Below are positions 17,800-26,879 of a stretch of DNA of 64,000 nucleotides, in pieces. The translations under genes were made by a program, and so were the position numbers. Under the pieces are notes generated by a model. The model was not told the origin of the DNA. It saw only the letters and a list, made by a program, of their open reading frames with translations, and made no database searches. This DNA comes from JAJEEA01 sp965243615 (GTDB taxonomy: Bacteria > Acidobacteriota > Vicinamibacteria > Vicinamibacterales > UBA8438), in assembly GCA_965243615.1 (NCBI GenBank), contig CBDEVO010000003.1, positions 1,488,001 through 1,552,000 on the forward strand, written 5' to 3'. Positions within the stretch are counted from its first letter, which is position 1; each line of letters opens with the position of its first letter.

Positions 17800-18158
17800 G
17801 TATCGGTCGAGCGCGCTCGCCGCCCTACCGGTGCGCCGGCGCCGCCGAACGGCCCCCATGGACCCGCAGCCGCGCAGACGCGGCAGTGGCCGGCGCAGGG
17901 GACTGGCGCTTCGTCGCCGACCGGCGCCATGCACGCTGCGGCGGAGGCGGTCACGTGCGCGATTCGTCGGGGAACGGCGCGACGTTGCCGTCGCCGACCG
18001 AGATGTGATGGGAGTGGTGCGTCACTGTCCGGGAGGGAGCGGCCGCCGACCAGGCAAACGGCGGGCGCCGGGAACCCCCGTCGGTTCCCGGCGCCCCAGG
18101 CTTCGATTCCGCGCCGCCGCGACAGAAGACTGCCGCGGCGGTCACGAGAATCTGCCGG
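17800..18158. other. Non-coding interval
   Basis: About 360 bases between the 225-residue gene and the end of the secreted cytochrome-like gene. Apart from the strong hairpin annotated at 18063-18096, I see no gene, RNA or repeat in it; open frames here have Arg-rich shadow composition. Confidence 0.6.
18063..18096 (-). terminator. Perfect 14-bp hairpin downstream of the 735-residue gene
   Basis: Arms 18063-18076 and 18083-18096 are perfectly complementary with a six-base loop. It lies about 60 bases past the stop codon at 18159. There is no T-run, so it may act as an mRNA-stabilising 3' hairpin or a Rho-assisted terminator. Confidence 0.55.
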
Positions 18159-20366
18159 CTACCGCGCGAGCGGCTCGGGACGGAGCTGGAAGTGCACGAT
18201 CTTGCTCTTCGTCCCCTGGCCGCCCTCGGTGTGCCAGATGTAGTTCGAGCCGTAGTTGGCCCACAGCCCGCGCCCCTTCCAGCCGGCGTCGGCATCGTCG
18301 ATCCGGCCGTCGAGGCCGCGCGAGTAGAAGGCCATCGGATACGGCACGCGCAGGACCACCCACTCGCCGCTGTCCGGATCGAGGGCGAGCAGGGAGTCCG
18401 ACGTGGAGCCGTTGGCGATGGGGATGTTCTCGCCCATGCCCAGCGTGTTGAACTGGTCGACCCAACTGTAGTAGTGGAAGTCGGCGCCGACGCGTCCCTC
18501 CACGCCCTGCATCTGCGGGCCCGGCACCGGGTACAGCGTCCACCCCTCGGGGCAGTGCTGGCCGGTGGCGTCCGGGCCGCCGGTCACCGCGCACTTGCTG
18601 CGGTCGAAGCTCGCCATGTGGCTGCTGCCGGACAGGGCGGCCCAGATGACCCCGTTGCGGTCGACGTCGATGCCGCGGGGGGCGAACCCGGTCTCCATCG
18701 GATCGATGGCGGAGTTCTCGATCGACGGCGGCTGGTACATCTCGGCGATGCACGTCTCGGGCGGGTTGTCGCCGCGGTCGAGACGGACGATCGAGCCGGG
18801 GAACGGCCCGGTCCGGGTGATCCAGACCGCGTGGTCGATGGGGCTCGCGATGATGCCGTAGCCGAAGCCCGAAACCCGGGTGTCGAGGGCGGGATCGGGG
18901 TTGTCCTCGCGCGGCTCGTTCCACGGCTTGGTGATCACGCCGTCGCCGTTGGTGTCGAGCACGGTCGGGCACCAGCCCTGCGAGCCCTGCTCGTCGCCGG
19001 TCTCGTCGTAGAGCCGGGTGTTCAGCCAGCCGATGACGTTGCCGTCGCCGCTGAACCACAGGGTGTCGTCGTCGTCCTCGCCGAACTGCAGGTGGTGGGT
19101 GCCGAAGCAGGTGTCCACGAGCACGAACTGCTCGTCGCCCTCGGCCGACGGGTCGTAGTACGACGCGTGCCGGCCGGCGCGGCCGATCGAGTGGTACTGC
19201 GCGTACCGGTTGTCCGAGCCGTCACGGCACCAGTCGGGGTTCTGGAACGGGCGCACCGTCGAGGTCATCCACACCCGGCCCTTGTGGTCGAGCATCGGGT
19301 TGTGGGGGTCCGACCGCTCGTGGGCGCCGACGCCCCAGAGCTCCTGGTCGCCCCAGTAGTAGGACGGCACCTGGACGTCGGGGAAGCGGGTCGGCATGGT
19401 CTCGGGGTCGGGACGCACGGGAATCGTCACCTCGGTCGCGCTGTTGGCCACCGGGTCGACGAAGGTGATGGTGCCGTGCCCGGCCGAGACGCCGTAGACC
19501 GGCCCGTTGCCGTTGATCTGCGGGTTCCGCTTGTCGGTGGCGATCTCGTCGTGGATGAACGAGGTGTCCACGCCCCAGTCCCACAGGGTCACGACGACGT
19601 TCTGCTCGAGGCCGTCGGGCCGCGGGGGCGCGTCGGGGATCGCGCCGTTGGCGATGCGGTCGGTCCAGTCGGCGAACATCTGCAGCGCCGGCTCGCGGCC
19701 GAACCGGTTCATGGCGTTGCTCATCTGGTTGCCGCGCTGGCCGGTGGTGACCCGGTGGTCCCACGCCGCCACCGTCGAGTCGAACTCGTCCCGCTCCTGC
19801 ACGACGCGGGTCGCGGTGTTGCCGAGCTGGTGGCAGAGCTGGCAACCCTGCTTCATGTTGTCGACCCAGTGCGACTGGGTGCGCATGGCGGGGTTGATGC
19901 CGTTGCCGCCGTTCCCGGTGCCCGGGAACTCGCTGGCCGCGGGCGGCTCGATGAGCGAGTACCAGTAGTTGCCGGGGTAGTACTGGGCGGCATCGCGCGG
20001 CGTCGGCGCGACGACGGCGACGAGCTGCACGTCCTCCTGGCCCGTCGAGAGGCGGACCTTCTCGGAGTCGACGAGGCCGTAGCCGCGCACCCAGACGTCG
20101 TAGGTGGCTTCCGGCATCTGCGGGAGCACGAAGTTGCCGTCGTCGTCGGTCACGACGATCTTGGCGAACTTGGTCTCGAGCTCGTCGGTCTCGGCGATGA
20201 CCCAGACGCCGGCCTCGGCGCCGTTGGCGCTCGCCACGCTGCCGGCGATGACGCCGTCGGCCATGGTGGCCTGGCGCGCCCCGGCGGTGACGCTCCAGGT
20301 GGCGATTCCGGCCACCAGCAGCCCGCCGAGCGCCAGCGACACGGGCCTGCGGATATCGATGCGCAT
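18159..20366 (-). CDS. Secreted carboxypeptidase-regulatory-like protein with one heme c site
   Basis: A 735-residue exported protein. The signal peptide is followed by a carboxypeptidase-regulatory-like beta-sandwich (GVIAGSVASANGAEAGVWVIAE to YDVWVRGYGLVDSEKVRL, about residues 40-115). A single CXXCH site (CQLCH, near residue 180) follows, then a long region with repeated W/G motifs suggestive of a beta-propeller (VWMTSTVRPFQNPDW, GVIWAALSGSSHMASFD). The ATG at 20366 is chosen because it follows GGGAGG at good spacing and precedes the signal peptide. Such proteins are frequent in Acidobacteriota near quinoprotein genes, and a periplasmic electron-transfer or lyase-like role is possible. It is transcribed divergently from the alternative complex III genes. 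Confidence 0.75.
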   Translation of the reverse strand: MRIDIRRPVSLALGGLLVAGIATWSVTAGARQATMADGVIAGSVASANGAEAGVWVIAETDELETKFAKIVVTDDDGNFVLPQMPEATYDVWVRGYGLVDSEKVRLSTGQEDVQLVAVVAPTPRDAAQYYPGNYWYSLIEPPAASEFPGTGNGGNGINPAMRTQSHWVDNMKQGCQLCHQLGNTATRVVQERDEFDSTVAAWDHRVTTGQRGNQMSNAMNRFGREPALQMFADWTDRIANGAIPDAPPRPDGLEQNVVVTLWDWGVDTSFIHDEIATDKRNPQINGNGPVYGVSAGHGTITFVDPVANSATEVTIPVRPDPETMPTRFPDVQVPSYYWGDQELWGVGAHERSDPHNPMLDHKGRVWMTSTVRPFQNPDWCRDGSDNRYAQYHSIGRAGRHASYYDPSAEGDEQFVLVDTCFGTHHLQFGEDDDDTLWFSGDGNVIGWLNTRLYDETGDEQGSQGWCPTVLDTNGDGVITKPWNEPREDNPDPALDTRVSGFGYGIIASPIDHAVWITRTGPFPGSIVRLDRGDNPPETCIAEMYQPPSIENSAIDPMETGFAPRGIDVDRNGVIWAALSGSSHMASFDRSKCAVTGGPDATGQHCPEGWTLYPVPGPQMQGVEGRVGADFHYYSWVDQFNTLGMGENIPIANGSTSDSLLALDPDSGEWVVLRVPYPMAFYSRGLDGRIDDADAGWKGRGLWANYGSNYIWHTEGGQGTKSKIVHFQLRPEPLAR

Positions 20367-20666
20367 TCTCTCTACCTCCCTGCCGTAGCCTGCATCAAGG
20401 GTACGCGCAACGCACGCGTGCAAGCTAAAGGCACACGAGTGCAAAATGAGTTCAACACTCTACCCTGAGGTCGTGGAGAGGGTCAACGCCCCGGCTGCTT
20501 CGACCTGAACGCCTGCAGCGGAGGTTCCTTGCCGGGCCGGGCGGGCTTTCGGGTATGATCTCGGGCTGTCCCGCACGCCGGTGCCCGCCCTGCTAGACAG
20601 CTCACGCGCCGACTCCGGTGACAAGCAGGCGAAATGAAGGCGGGCCCTCGTGGTCCGTGACAGGCG
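20367..20666. promoter_or_regulatory. Divergent intergenic region upstream of act operon
   Basis: A 300-base region between divergent genes. It holds the ribosome binding site of the leftward gene and, for the act operon, a candidate -10 TATGAT (20554-20559) with TTGCCG (20529-20534) at a long 19-base spacing. No operator-like palindrome stands out. Confidence 0.35.
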
Positions 20667-21257
20667 ATGACTCTGCACTCGATCACCGTCCGCCCGGCCG
20701 CCGTCGTGCTCGTGACCGCGTTCGCGATCTTCCTCGGGACCGGCGCACTGACCGTTTTCGTCGCCCAGGAGCCGGAGCCGGCCGGGGCGGAGCTCTCCCT
20801 GGAGGGGTCCGGCGAGGCGGGTGACGCGGCCGTAGCGCTGGACCCGGCGGCGCAGCCGATCGCGTTCAGCCACGCGCACCACGTCACCGAGATCGGCATC
20901 GACTGCCAGTTCTGCCACGCCTACGCGCGGCGGGGCCCGGTGGCGGGGATTCCGTCGGTGCAGCGATGCGCGGGGTGCCACCGGGCGGTCCTGAGCGAGG
21001 AGCCGGAGATTCTCAGGGTCCTCGAGTACTGGGAGAACGAGGAGCCCATCCCGTGGGTCCGGGTGCACGACCTGCCCGACCACGTGCGCTTCACCCACAA
21101 GGCGCACGTCCGGGCCGGGGTCGCCTGCGAGAGCTGCCACGGCGACGTCGCGCGGATGGAGGCGGCGGTGCAGGTGGAGAGCCTGAGCATGGGCTGGTGC
21201 GTGAGCTGTCACGAGGACCGGGGCGCCACCCGGGATTGCCTGGCATGTCATTACTGA
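20667..21257 (+). CDS. actA: Alternative complex III subunit ActA, pentaheme cytochrome c
   Basis: A 196-residue membrane-anchored multiheme cytochrome. It has one N-terminal hydrophobic helix (VVLVTAFAIFLGTGALTVFVA) and five CXXCH heme sites: CQFCH, CAGCH, CESCH, CVSCH and CLACH. Extra histidines for second ligands occur in FSHAHH and FTHKAH. In alternative complex III, ActA passes electrons from the iron-sulfur subunit to downstream cytochromes on the periplasmic side. It is the first gene of a six-gene operon and lies 40 bases before actB. Five hemes is the usual number for ActA. Confidence 0.93.
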   Translation: MTLHSITVRPAAVVLVTAFAIFLGTGALTVFVAQEPEPAGAELSLEGSGEAGDAAVALDPAAQPIAFSHAHHVTEIGIDCQFCHAYARRGPVAGIPSVQRCAGCHRAVLSEEPEILRVLEYWENEEPIPWVRVHDLPDHVRFTHKAHVRAGVACESCHGDVARMEAAVQVESLSMGWCVSCHEDRGATRDCLACHY

Positions 21258-21297
21258 CGGTGCGCGTCGCCGGGACGAACGCCGGGGGGAACGGCCA

Positions 21298-24200
21298 GTG
21301 ACTGATTCGTCGTCGCCGCTCGTCGATCGGGTCGGCCGCCGGACGTTCCTCAAGGTGCTGGGCAGCGCCGGGCCCGCGGCGGCGGCCGCCGCGTGCTCGC
21401 CGGTGCCGCCCGAGCGGATCATCCCGTTCGTGGTCCCCCCCGACGACGTGATTCCCGGCGTCGCCACCTGGTACGCCAGCGTCTGCGGGGAGTGCCCGGC
21501 CGGCTGCGGCATCCGCGTCCGAACGCGGGAGGGCCGGGCCGTCAAGGTCGAGGGCAACCCCGAGCACCCCGTCAACCGCGGCGGGCTCTGCGTCCGCGGT
21601 CAGGCCTCGCTGCAGGGGCTCTACAACCCCGACCGGATCACCGGACCCCAACGCCGCCGCGTGACCGATGCGGAGGCGGGGCGGAGCGTGCTCGAGCCGG
21701 TGGCCTGGGAAGAGGCGCAGCAGGCGCTCGTCGACCGGCTGCAGGCCCTCCATGAGGCGGGTCGGGGAGACCGGGTGGCGCTGATCACGCCGCCGCTGAC
21801 GGGCACGCTGGGCGAGCTGGTCTCGAGCTGGTCGGCCGCCCTCGGGGCGCGCTGGGTCCGCTACGAGCCGTTCGGCTACGAGGCGATCCGCGCCGCCAAC
21901 GATCGCGCCTTCGGGCGCGCGGAGATGCCCCACTACGACTTCGCCCGGGCCGAGATGGTGGTCTCGTTCGGGGCCGACTTCCTGGAGACCTTCGGCTCTC
22001 CCGTCGGGTTCGCCCGCGACCACGCCGGGCAGCGCCGGGTCCGGGACGGCCGCACGACCCGGTTCGTGCAGATCGAGCCCCGGCTCTCGATGACCGGGGC
22101 CGGCGCCGACGCCTGGCACGCCGTCGCTCCGCAGACCGAGGGGCTCGTGGCCGCGGCGATGGTGCAGGTCATCGTGAGCGAGCAGCGGGCGCAGGGCGTG
22201 CCGGCCGACGAGGCCGCCCGCATCGGCGAGTTGGTCGCGGGGGCGACGCCCGACGCCGTGAGCAGCGTCGCCGGCCTCTCGGCCGACCGCATCCGCGAGC
22301 TGGCGCGCGCCTTCTCGGACCCCGCCCTCGGCCCCGGCCGGACCCTCGCGGTGGGCGGCGGGGTGGGGGTGTCGGGCGCCAACGCGACGGCGGCCCAGGT
22401 TGCCGTCTCGCTCCTGAACCACGTCGCCGGCAACGTCGGATCGACGGTCGACTTCGGCGCCGCGGCCACCGTCGATCCGGCGACCTACGCCGAGATGCAG
22501 GGGCTGGCCGACGCGATGCGGGCGGGCGAGATCGAGCTGGCCATCGTCCACGACGTCAACCCGGTGTTCGCGATGCCGGCCGCGGCGGACTTCCGGCGGG
22601 CGCTGGCCGAGGTGCCGTTCGTGGCCGCCCTGTCGAGCCTGCCCGACGAGACCACGGCGGAGGCCGACCTGCTGCTGCCGGTGCACACCGCCCTCGAGTC
22701 GTGGGGCGACAGCAACCCCCGCCCCGGGGTCTGGGGCCTGATGCAGCCGACGATGCGGCCGGTGTTCGACACCCGCCACGTGGGCGACCTGCTCATCGAG
22801 GTGGCGCGCGCGCTCGGCGGCGACATGACCGGCTACCTGCCCCCCCGCGGCGACTTCTACCGCTACCTGCGCGACGCGTGGGAGGCGATGCAGCCCGTCC
22901 CCGAGCCCGCTGCACAGGCGTCGGCGGCCGACGCGGGCGCGCCGGCGGCCGACCCGCAGGCGCCGGCCGCCGATGAAGGCCCGCCCCCCGAGCCGCCCGA
23001 CTTCGATACGTGGTGGGCGGACGCCCTCCGGCGCGGCGGCGTCACGCTTCCCGCCGCCCCCGTGGAGGTGTCGTTGCGTCCCGGCGTCCTTGACGCCGAC
23101 CTCGCGGCCGAGCTCGGCGCCCCCGCGCCCCCGCGGCGGCTCAGCCTGGTCGCGTATCCGTCACTGCACTTCTTCGACGGCCGCGGCGCCAACCGCCCCT
23201 GGCTGCAGGAGATACCCGACCCCCTGCTCAAGACCACGTGGGGCACCGGCGTCGAGATGACCCCCGACACCGCCGAGGCCCTCGGGGCGGAGGAAGGCCA
23301 GCTCGTTACCGTGACGTCCGACCACGGTCAGGTCGACGCGAGCGTCATCGTCAACCCGCACCTCGCGGAGGGCGTCGTCGCCATCGCCATCGGCCAGGGG
23401 CACACCGACTTCGGGCGCTACGCGACGGGCCGCGGGGTCAGCCCGATGGCCCTGCTCGACCCCGCTCCGGAGGCGCCCTCGGGCGGCGTCCGCTGGGTCG
23501 GCGCCGGCGTCGACGTCACCCCGCGCGAGCTGTCGCGCCCCATTCCGCGGCTGCAGCGGAACTTCGACCAGGAGGGGCGGGGCCTCGCGCAGGCGGTGTC
23601 GCTGGCGGCGCTGGCAGCCGGCGAGGTCCACCCCGAAGAGCACCATTTCACCCTCTATCCCGAGCACGAGCACCCGGTGCACAGCTGGGGGATGGCCATC
23701 GACCTCGACGCCTGCAACGGCTGCAACGCGTGCGTGGCCGCCTGCTACGCCGAGAACAACGTGCCGGTGATGGGGGCCGACCGCATGCGCCGCGGGCGCA
23801 CCATGTCGTGGCTGCGCATCGAGCGCTTCGACGAGCCGCGGGCCGGCGGGGACGGGGCCGACGTCCGCTTCCTCCCGATGCTCTGCCAGCACTGCGACCA
23901 CGCGCCGTGCGAGAGCGTCTGCCCGGTGTACGCCACGTACCACACCGACGAGGGGCTGAACGCGCAGATCTACAACCGCTGCGTGGGCACCCGCTACTGC
24001 TCGAACAACTGCCCCTACAAGGTACGGCGCTTCAACTGGTTCATGCCCGAGTTCGAGGCCCCGCTCCAGTTGCAGCTCAACCCCGACGTCACCGCGCGCA
24101 GCGACGGGGTCATGGAGAAGTGCTCGTTCTGCGTCCAGCGGATACAGGACGGCAAGGAGCGGGCCCGCGACGAGGACCGCCCGGTGCGCGACGGCGACGT

Positions 24201-24375
24201 CTCGCCCGCGTGCGCCCAGAGCTGCCCGGCGCAGGCCATCGTCTTCGGCGACATGAACGACCCGGCGAGCCGCGTCTCGCAGCTCTCCGCCGACGCCCGT
24301 GCGTACCACGCCCTCGCCGTGTTCAACACCCGCCCCGCCGTCACCTACCTGAAGAAGGTGAGCCGCGACGGGTGA
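21298..24375 (+). CDS. actB: Alternative complex III subunit ActB, molybdopterin-like and FeS fusion
   Basis: A 1025-residue protein with a twin-arginine leader (GRRTFLKVLG, Arg14-Arg15), so exported folded. The N-terminal two thirds resemble a molybdopterin oxidoreductase and keep CGECPAGC plus a later Cys at residues 63, 66, 70 and 98, the site of a cubane cluster in catalytic relatives. A linker rich in Ala/Pro (near 540-570) follows. The C-terminal ferredoxin-like domain has four Cys groups (CNGCNACVAACY, CQHCDHAPCESVCP, CVGTRYCSNNCP, CSFCVQRI with CAQSCP), as expected for three 4Fe-4S and one 3Fe-4S cluster. The start is a GTG preceded by a G-rich stretch. Fusion of both parts is normal for ActB. 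Confidence 0.93.
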   Translation: MTDSSSPLVDRVGRRTFLKVLGSAGPAAAAAACSPVPPERIIPFVVPPDDVIPGVATWYASVCGECPAGCGIRVRTREGRAVKVEGNPEHPVNRGGLCVRGQASLQGLYNPDRITGPQRRRVTDAEAGRSVLEPVAWEEAQQALVDRLQALHEAGRGDRVALITPPLTGTLGELVSSWSAALGARWVRYEPFGYEAIRAANDRAFGRAEMPHYDFARAEMVVSFGADFLETFGSPVGFARDHAGQRRVRDGRTTRFVQIEPRLSMTGAGADAWHAVAPQTEGLVAAAMVQVIVSEQRAQGVPADEAARIGELVAGATPDAVSSVAGLSADRIRELARAFSDPALGPGRTLAVGGGVGVSGANATAAQVAVSLLNHVAGNVGSTVDFGAAATVDPATYAEMQGLADAMRAGEIELAIVHDVNPVFAMPAAADFRRALAEVPFVAALSSLPDETTAEADLLLPVHTALESWGDSNPRPGVWGLMQPTMRPVFDTRHVGDLLIEVARALGGDMTGYLPPRGDFYRYLRDAWEAMQPVPEPAAQASAADAGAPAADPQAPAADEGPPPEPPDFDTWWADALRRGGVTLPAAPVEVSLRPGVLDADLAAELGAPAPPRRLSLVAYPSLHFFDGRGANRPWLQEIPDPLLKTTWGTGVEMTPDTAEALGAEEGQLVTVTSDHGQVDASVIVNPHLAEGVVAIAIGQGHTDFGRYATGRGVSPMALLDPAPEAPSGGVRWVGAGVDVTPRELSRPIPRLQRNFDQEGRGLAQAVSLAALAAGEVHPEEHHFTLYPEHEHPVHSWGMAIDLDACNGCNACVAACYAENNVPVMGADRMRRGRTMSWLRIERFDEPRAGGDGADVRFLPMLCQHCDHAPCESVCPVYATYHTDEGLNAQIYNRCVGTRYCSNNCPYKVRRFNWFMPEFEAPLQLQLNPDVTARSDGVMEKCSFCVQRIQDGKERARDEDRPVRDGDVSPACAQSCPAQAIVFGDMNDPASRVSQLSADARAYHALAVFNTRPAVTYLKKVSRDG

Positions 24376-24383
24376 CGCCCGCC

Positions 24384-25718
24384 ATGAGCTTCGCGAAGAT
24401 CAACGACGACATCCTGCGCACGCTCCGGCCCCCCGGGGTGCTGTACTACGTGGGGGTGGCGCTGGCCCTCTCGGCCCTCTCGGTCGGGGTCGCGGCGTTC
24501 CTGCACCAGGCGCAGACCGGCCTCGGGGTCGCCGGCTACGAGCATCCGATTCTCTGGGGCATCTACATCACCGACTTCGTGTTCTGGGTCGGCATCGCCC
24601 ACTCCGGGACCCTCATCTCGGCCGTGCTGTTCCTGTTCCGGGCGAAGTGGCGGACGGCGGTGGCGCGGGCGTCGGAGGCGATGACGGTGTTCGCGGTGAT
24701 GACGGCGGGGCTGTTCCCCATCATCCACATCGGCCGGCCGTGGTTCTTCTACTGGCTGATCCCGTATCCCAACGAACGCGAGCTGTGGGTGAACTTCCGC
24801 TCGCCGCTGATCTGGGACGTGTTCGCCATCACCACCTATCTCACGGTCAGCGCGATGTTCCTGTATCTGGGGCTGATGCCGGACATCGCCGCTGCCCGGG
24901 ACAAGGTGAAGGACTGGCGGCGCCCGATCTACCGCTTCCTCTCGTTCGGCTGGCTCGGCACCGACCGGCAGTGGCGGCACTACACCGCCCTCTACGGCTT
25001 TTTCGCGGCCCTCGCCACGCCGCTCGTCATCTCGGTCCACAGCGTCGTGTCGTGGGACTTCGCGGTGTCCATCCTGCCCGGGTGGCACAGCACCATCTTC
25101 GCCCCCTACTTCGTGGCCGGGGCCATCTTCTCGGGCCTCGCGATGGTCATCACGCTGCTCGTGCCGATGCGGCGCATCTTCCGGCTCGAGAGCTACATCA
25201 CCGTGCATCACTTCGAGAACCTCGCGAAGCTGATGCTGGCCACGTCGCTCATCGTCGGCTACGCGTACCTGACGGAGTTCTTCATCGCTTGGTACAGCGG
25301 CAGCCCGTTCGAGCAGGGCACGTTCTTCGACCGCATGTTCGGCCAGTACCGGGGCTACAGCTGGACGATGTTCGCCTGCAACGTCATCATCCCGCTGGCC
25401 CTCTTCTGGAAGGCGGTGAGGACCAACCTCGCGGTGCTCTTCGTCATCTCGATCTTCGTCAACGTCGGCATGTGGCTCGAGCGCTACGTCATCATCGTCA
25501 CGTCGCTCTCGCACGACTTCGACCCCGCCAACTGGGCCGGGGTCTACCAGCCGACGTGGGTCGAGGCGGCGATCACGGTGGGGTCGTTCGGGCTCTTCTT
25601 CACGCTGTTCCTGCTCTTCGTGAAGAACTTCCCGGCGGTGTCGATCACCGAGATGAAGGAAACGATGGACCGGTCGGCCGAGGCCGACCCGGCCAGCGCC
25701 TGGCCCGAGCCGGTGTAG
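24384..25718 (+). CDS. actC: Alternative complex III subunit ActC, NrfD-like quinol-binding membrane protein
   Basis: A 444-residue polytopic membrane protein of the NrfD/PsrC family. Its many hydrophobic helices include VLYYVGVALALSALSVGVAAF and YITDFVFWVGIAHSGTLISAVLFLF. ActC holds the quinol-oxidising site facing the periplasm. The conserved HIGRPWFFYWLIPYPN and WDFAVSILPGWHSTIFAPYFVAGA segments identify it. The ATG at 24384 is used; a GTG at 24372 that overlaps the actB stop (GTGA) is an equally plausible coupled start and adds four residues. ActD follows after seven bases. Confidence 0.93.
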   Translation: MSFAKINDDILRTLRPPGVLYYVGVALALSALSVGVAAFLHQAQTGLGVAGYEHPILWGIYITDFVFWVGIAHSGTLISAVLFLFRAKWRTAVARASEAMTVFAVMTAGLFPIIHIGRPWFFYWLIPYPNERELWVNFRSPLIWDVFAITTYLTVSAMFLYLGLMPDIAAARDKVKDWRRPIYRFLSFGWLGTDRQWRHYTALYGFFAALATPLVISVHSVVSWDFAVSILPGWHSTIFAPYFVAGAIFSGLAMVITLLVPMRRIFRLESYITVHHFENLAKLMLATSLIVGYAYLTEFFIAWYSGSPFEQGTFFDRMFGQYRGYSWTMFACNVIIPLALFWKAVRTNLAVLFVISIFVNVGMWLERYVIIVTSLSHDFDPANWAGVYQPTWVEAAITVGSFGLFFTLFLLFVKNFPAVSITEMKETMDRSAEADPASAWPEPV

Positions 25719-25725
25719 AACGCGG

Positions 25726-26229
25726 ATGGCGACGCGCATGGAGATACTGGGCATCTTCGATCGGGGCAAGACGGCGGCGGCCGCGACGCGGGCGATCCTG
25801 GAGGGGGAGCTCGGTGAGGTGGTGTCCTACTCGCCGGTGCCCGACCACGCCCTCGACCAGGCCCTGCACGTCTCGGTGAGTCCGGTTCGGGTGTTCGTGC
25901 TCGTCGGGGGGCTGCTCGGCTGCTTCCTCGGCTTCGCATTCCCCATCTACACGGTGCTCGACTGGCCGATGGTCACCGGCGGCAAGCCCCTCATCTCGAT
26001 TCCCCCGTTCGTGGTCATCGCCTTCGAGCTGACGATCCTGCTCGGCGCGATCGGGGGGATGATCGGCTTCCTGGCCCTGTCGGGACTGCCGCGCGTCTTC
26101 GGGCGCCCCGCCCCCGACCCCCGCTTCACCAACGACATGACCGGCATCGCGGTGACCTGCGCCGGCGACCGCGCGGCGGCGGTCCGCGCCTGTCTCGAGC
26201 GCCACGAGGCCGTGGAGATCCGAGGATGA
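25726..26229 (+). CDS. actD: Alternative complex III subunit ActD (DUF3341)
   Basis: A 167-residue DUF3341 protein, a small subunit with two membrane helices (VLVGGLLGCFLGFAFPIYTVL and ELTILLGAIGGMIGFLAL) flanked by soluble segments. The short motif ISIPPFVVIAFELTIL between the helices and the C-terminal RFTNDMTGIAV are typical. It has no cofactor and is structural in solved complexes. It overlaps actE by four bases (ATGA), indicating translational coupling. Confidence 0.92.
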   Translation: MATRMEILGIFDRGKTAAAATRAILEGELGEVVSYSPVPDHALDQALHVSVSPVRVFVLVGGLLGCFLGFAFPIYTVLDWPMVTGGKPLISIPPFVVIAFELTILLGAIGGMIGFLALSGLPRVFGRPAPDPRFTNDMTGIAVTCAGDRAAAVRACLERHEAVEIRG

Positions 26230-26759
26230 CCCTGTTTTCCGTCAGTCGATTCCGGACCCGGTTCCGGGGCGCGCGCGGCGCCCTGGCGGCCGTACTCGTC
26301 GCCGCCGCGGGTGCCGTCGCGCTGGCCCAGCCGGCCTTCATGCGCAACATGTACACCGGCCCGGTCGTGCTGCCCCAGGTCGATCCCCGGGTGCCGGTCG
26401 AGGACACCATCGCGGTGGACGGCGAGCGGCAGCGCGACCGCCTCGAGTCGCGCGACCTCCCCAACCCCGTGCCCGACACGCCGGCCGTCCTCGCGGAGGG
26501 CGAGTGGCTCTACGACGTGTACTGCGCGATGTGCCACGGCCCGGAGGGGCTCGGCGACGGGCAGATCGCGGGGCACTACCCGCGCATGCCGAGCCTCGCG
26601 GCGCGCCACGTGCAGAACAACTACACCGACGGCTGGATCTTCAGCATCATCGGCGACGGCGGGTTCAGGATGCCCCCGTTCGCCCATTCCATGAGCGCCG
26701 ACGAGCGCTGGGCCCTGGTGCGCTACGTCAAGACGTTCACGCAGCCGGACGCGCCGTAG
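26226..26759 (+). CDS. actE: Alternative complex III subunit ActE, monoheme cytochrome c
   Basis: A 177-residue cytochrome c with an N-terminal hydrophobic leader (ALAAVLVAAAGAVALAQ). There is one heme site, CAMCH, in LYDVYCAMCHGPEGLGDG. A distal Met candidate is in GGFRMPPFAHSM, which matches a class I cytochrome fold. In alternative complex III, ActE is the monoheme subunit that exposes electrons to the oxidase or a soluble carrier. It overlaps actD by four bases; 120 bases separate it from actF. Confidence 0.9.
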   Translation: MTLFSVSRFRTRFRGARGALAAVLVAAAGAVALAQPAFMRNMYTGPVVLPQVDPRVPVEDTIAVDGERQRDRLESRDLPNPVPDTPAVLAEGEWLYDVYCAMCHGPEGLGDGQIAGHYPRMPSLAARHVQNNYTDGWIFSIIGDGGFRMPPFAHSMSADERWALVRYVKTFTQPDAP

Positions 26760-26879
26760 GACCGTGTTCGGGAACTCCGCCTCAACGCCGTCGGCCGCGA
26801 GGCCGGCCCGGGCACGCGGGAGGCACGAGACGAGAACCGCGTCGAGCACGCTGCGAACCGTGGATTCAGGACACCGGAA

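Noticed and set aside
18192..20468. Long plus-strand frame opposite the secreted cytochrome-like gene
   Set aside because: Shadow frame rich in Val/Gly/Arg; the minus strand has signal peptide, ribosome binding site and CXXCH.
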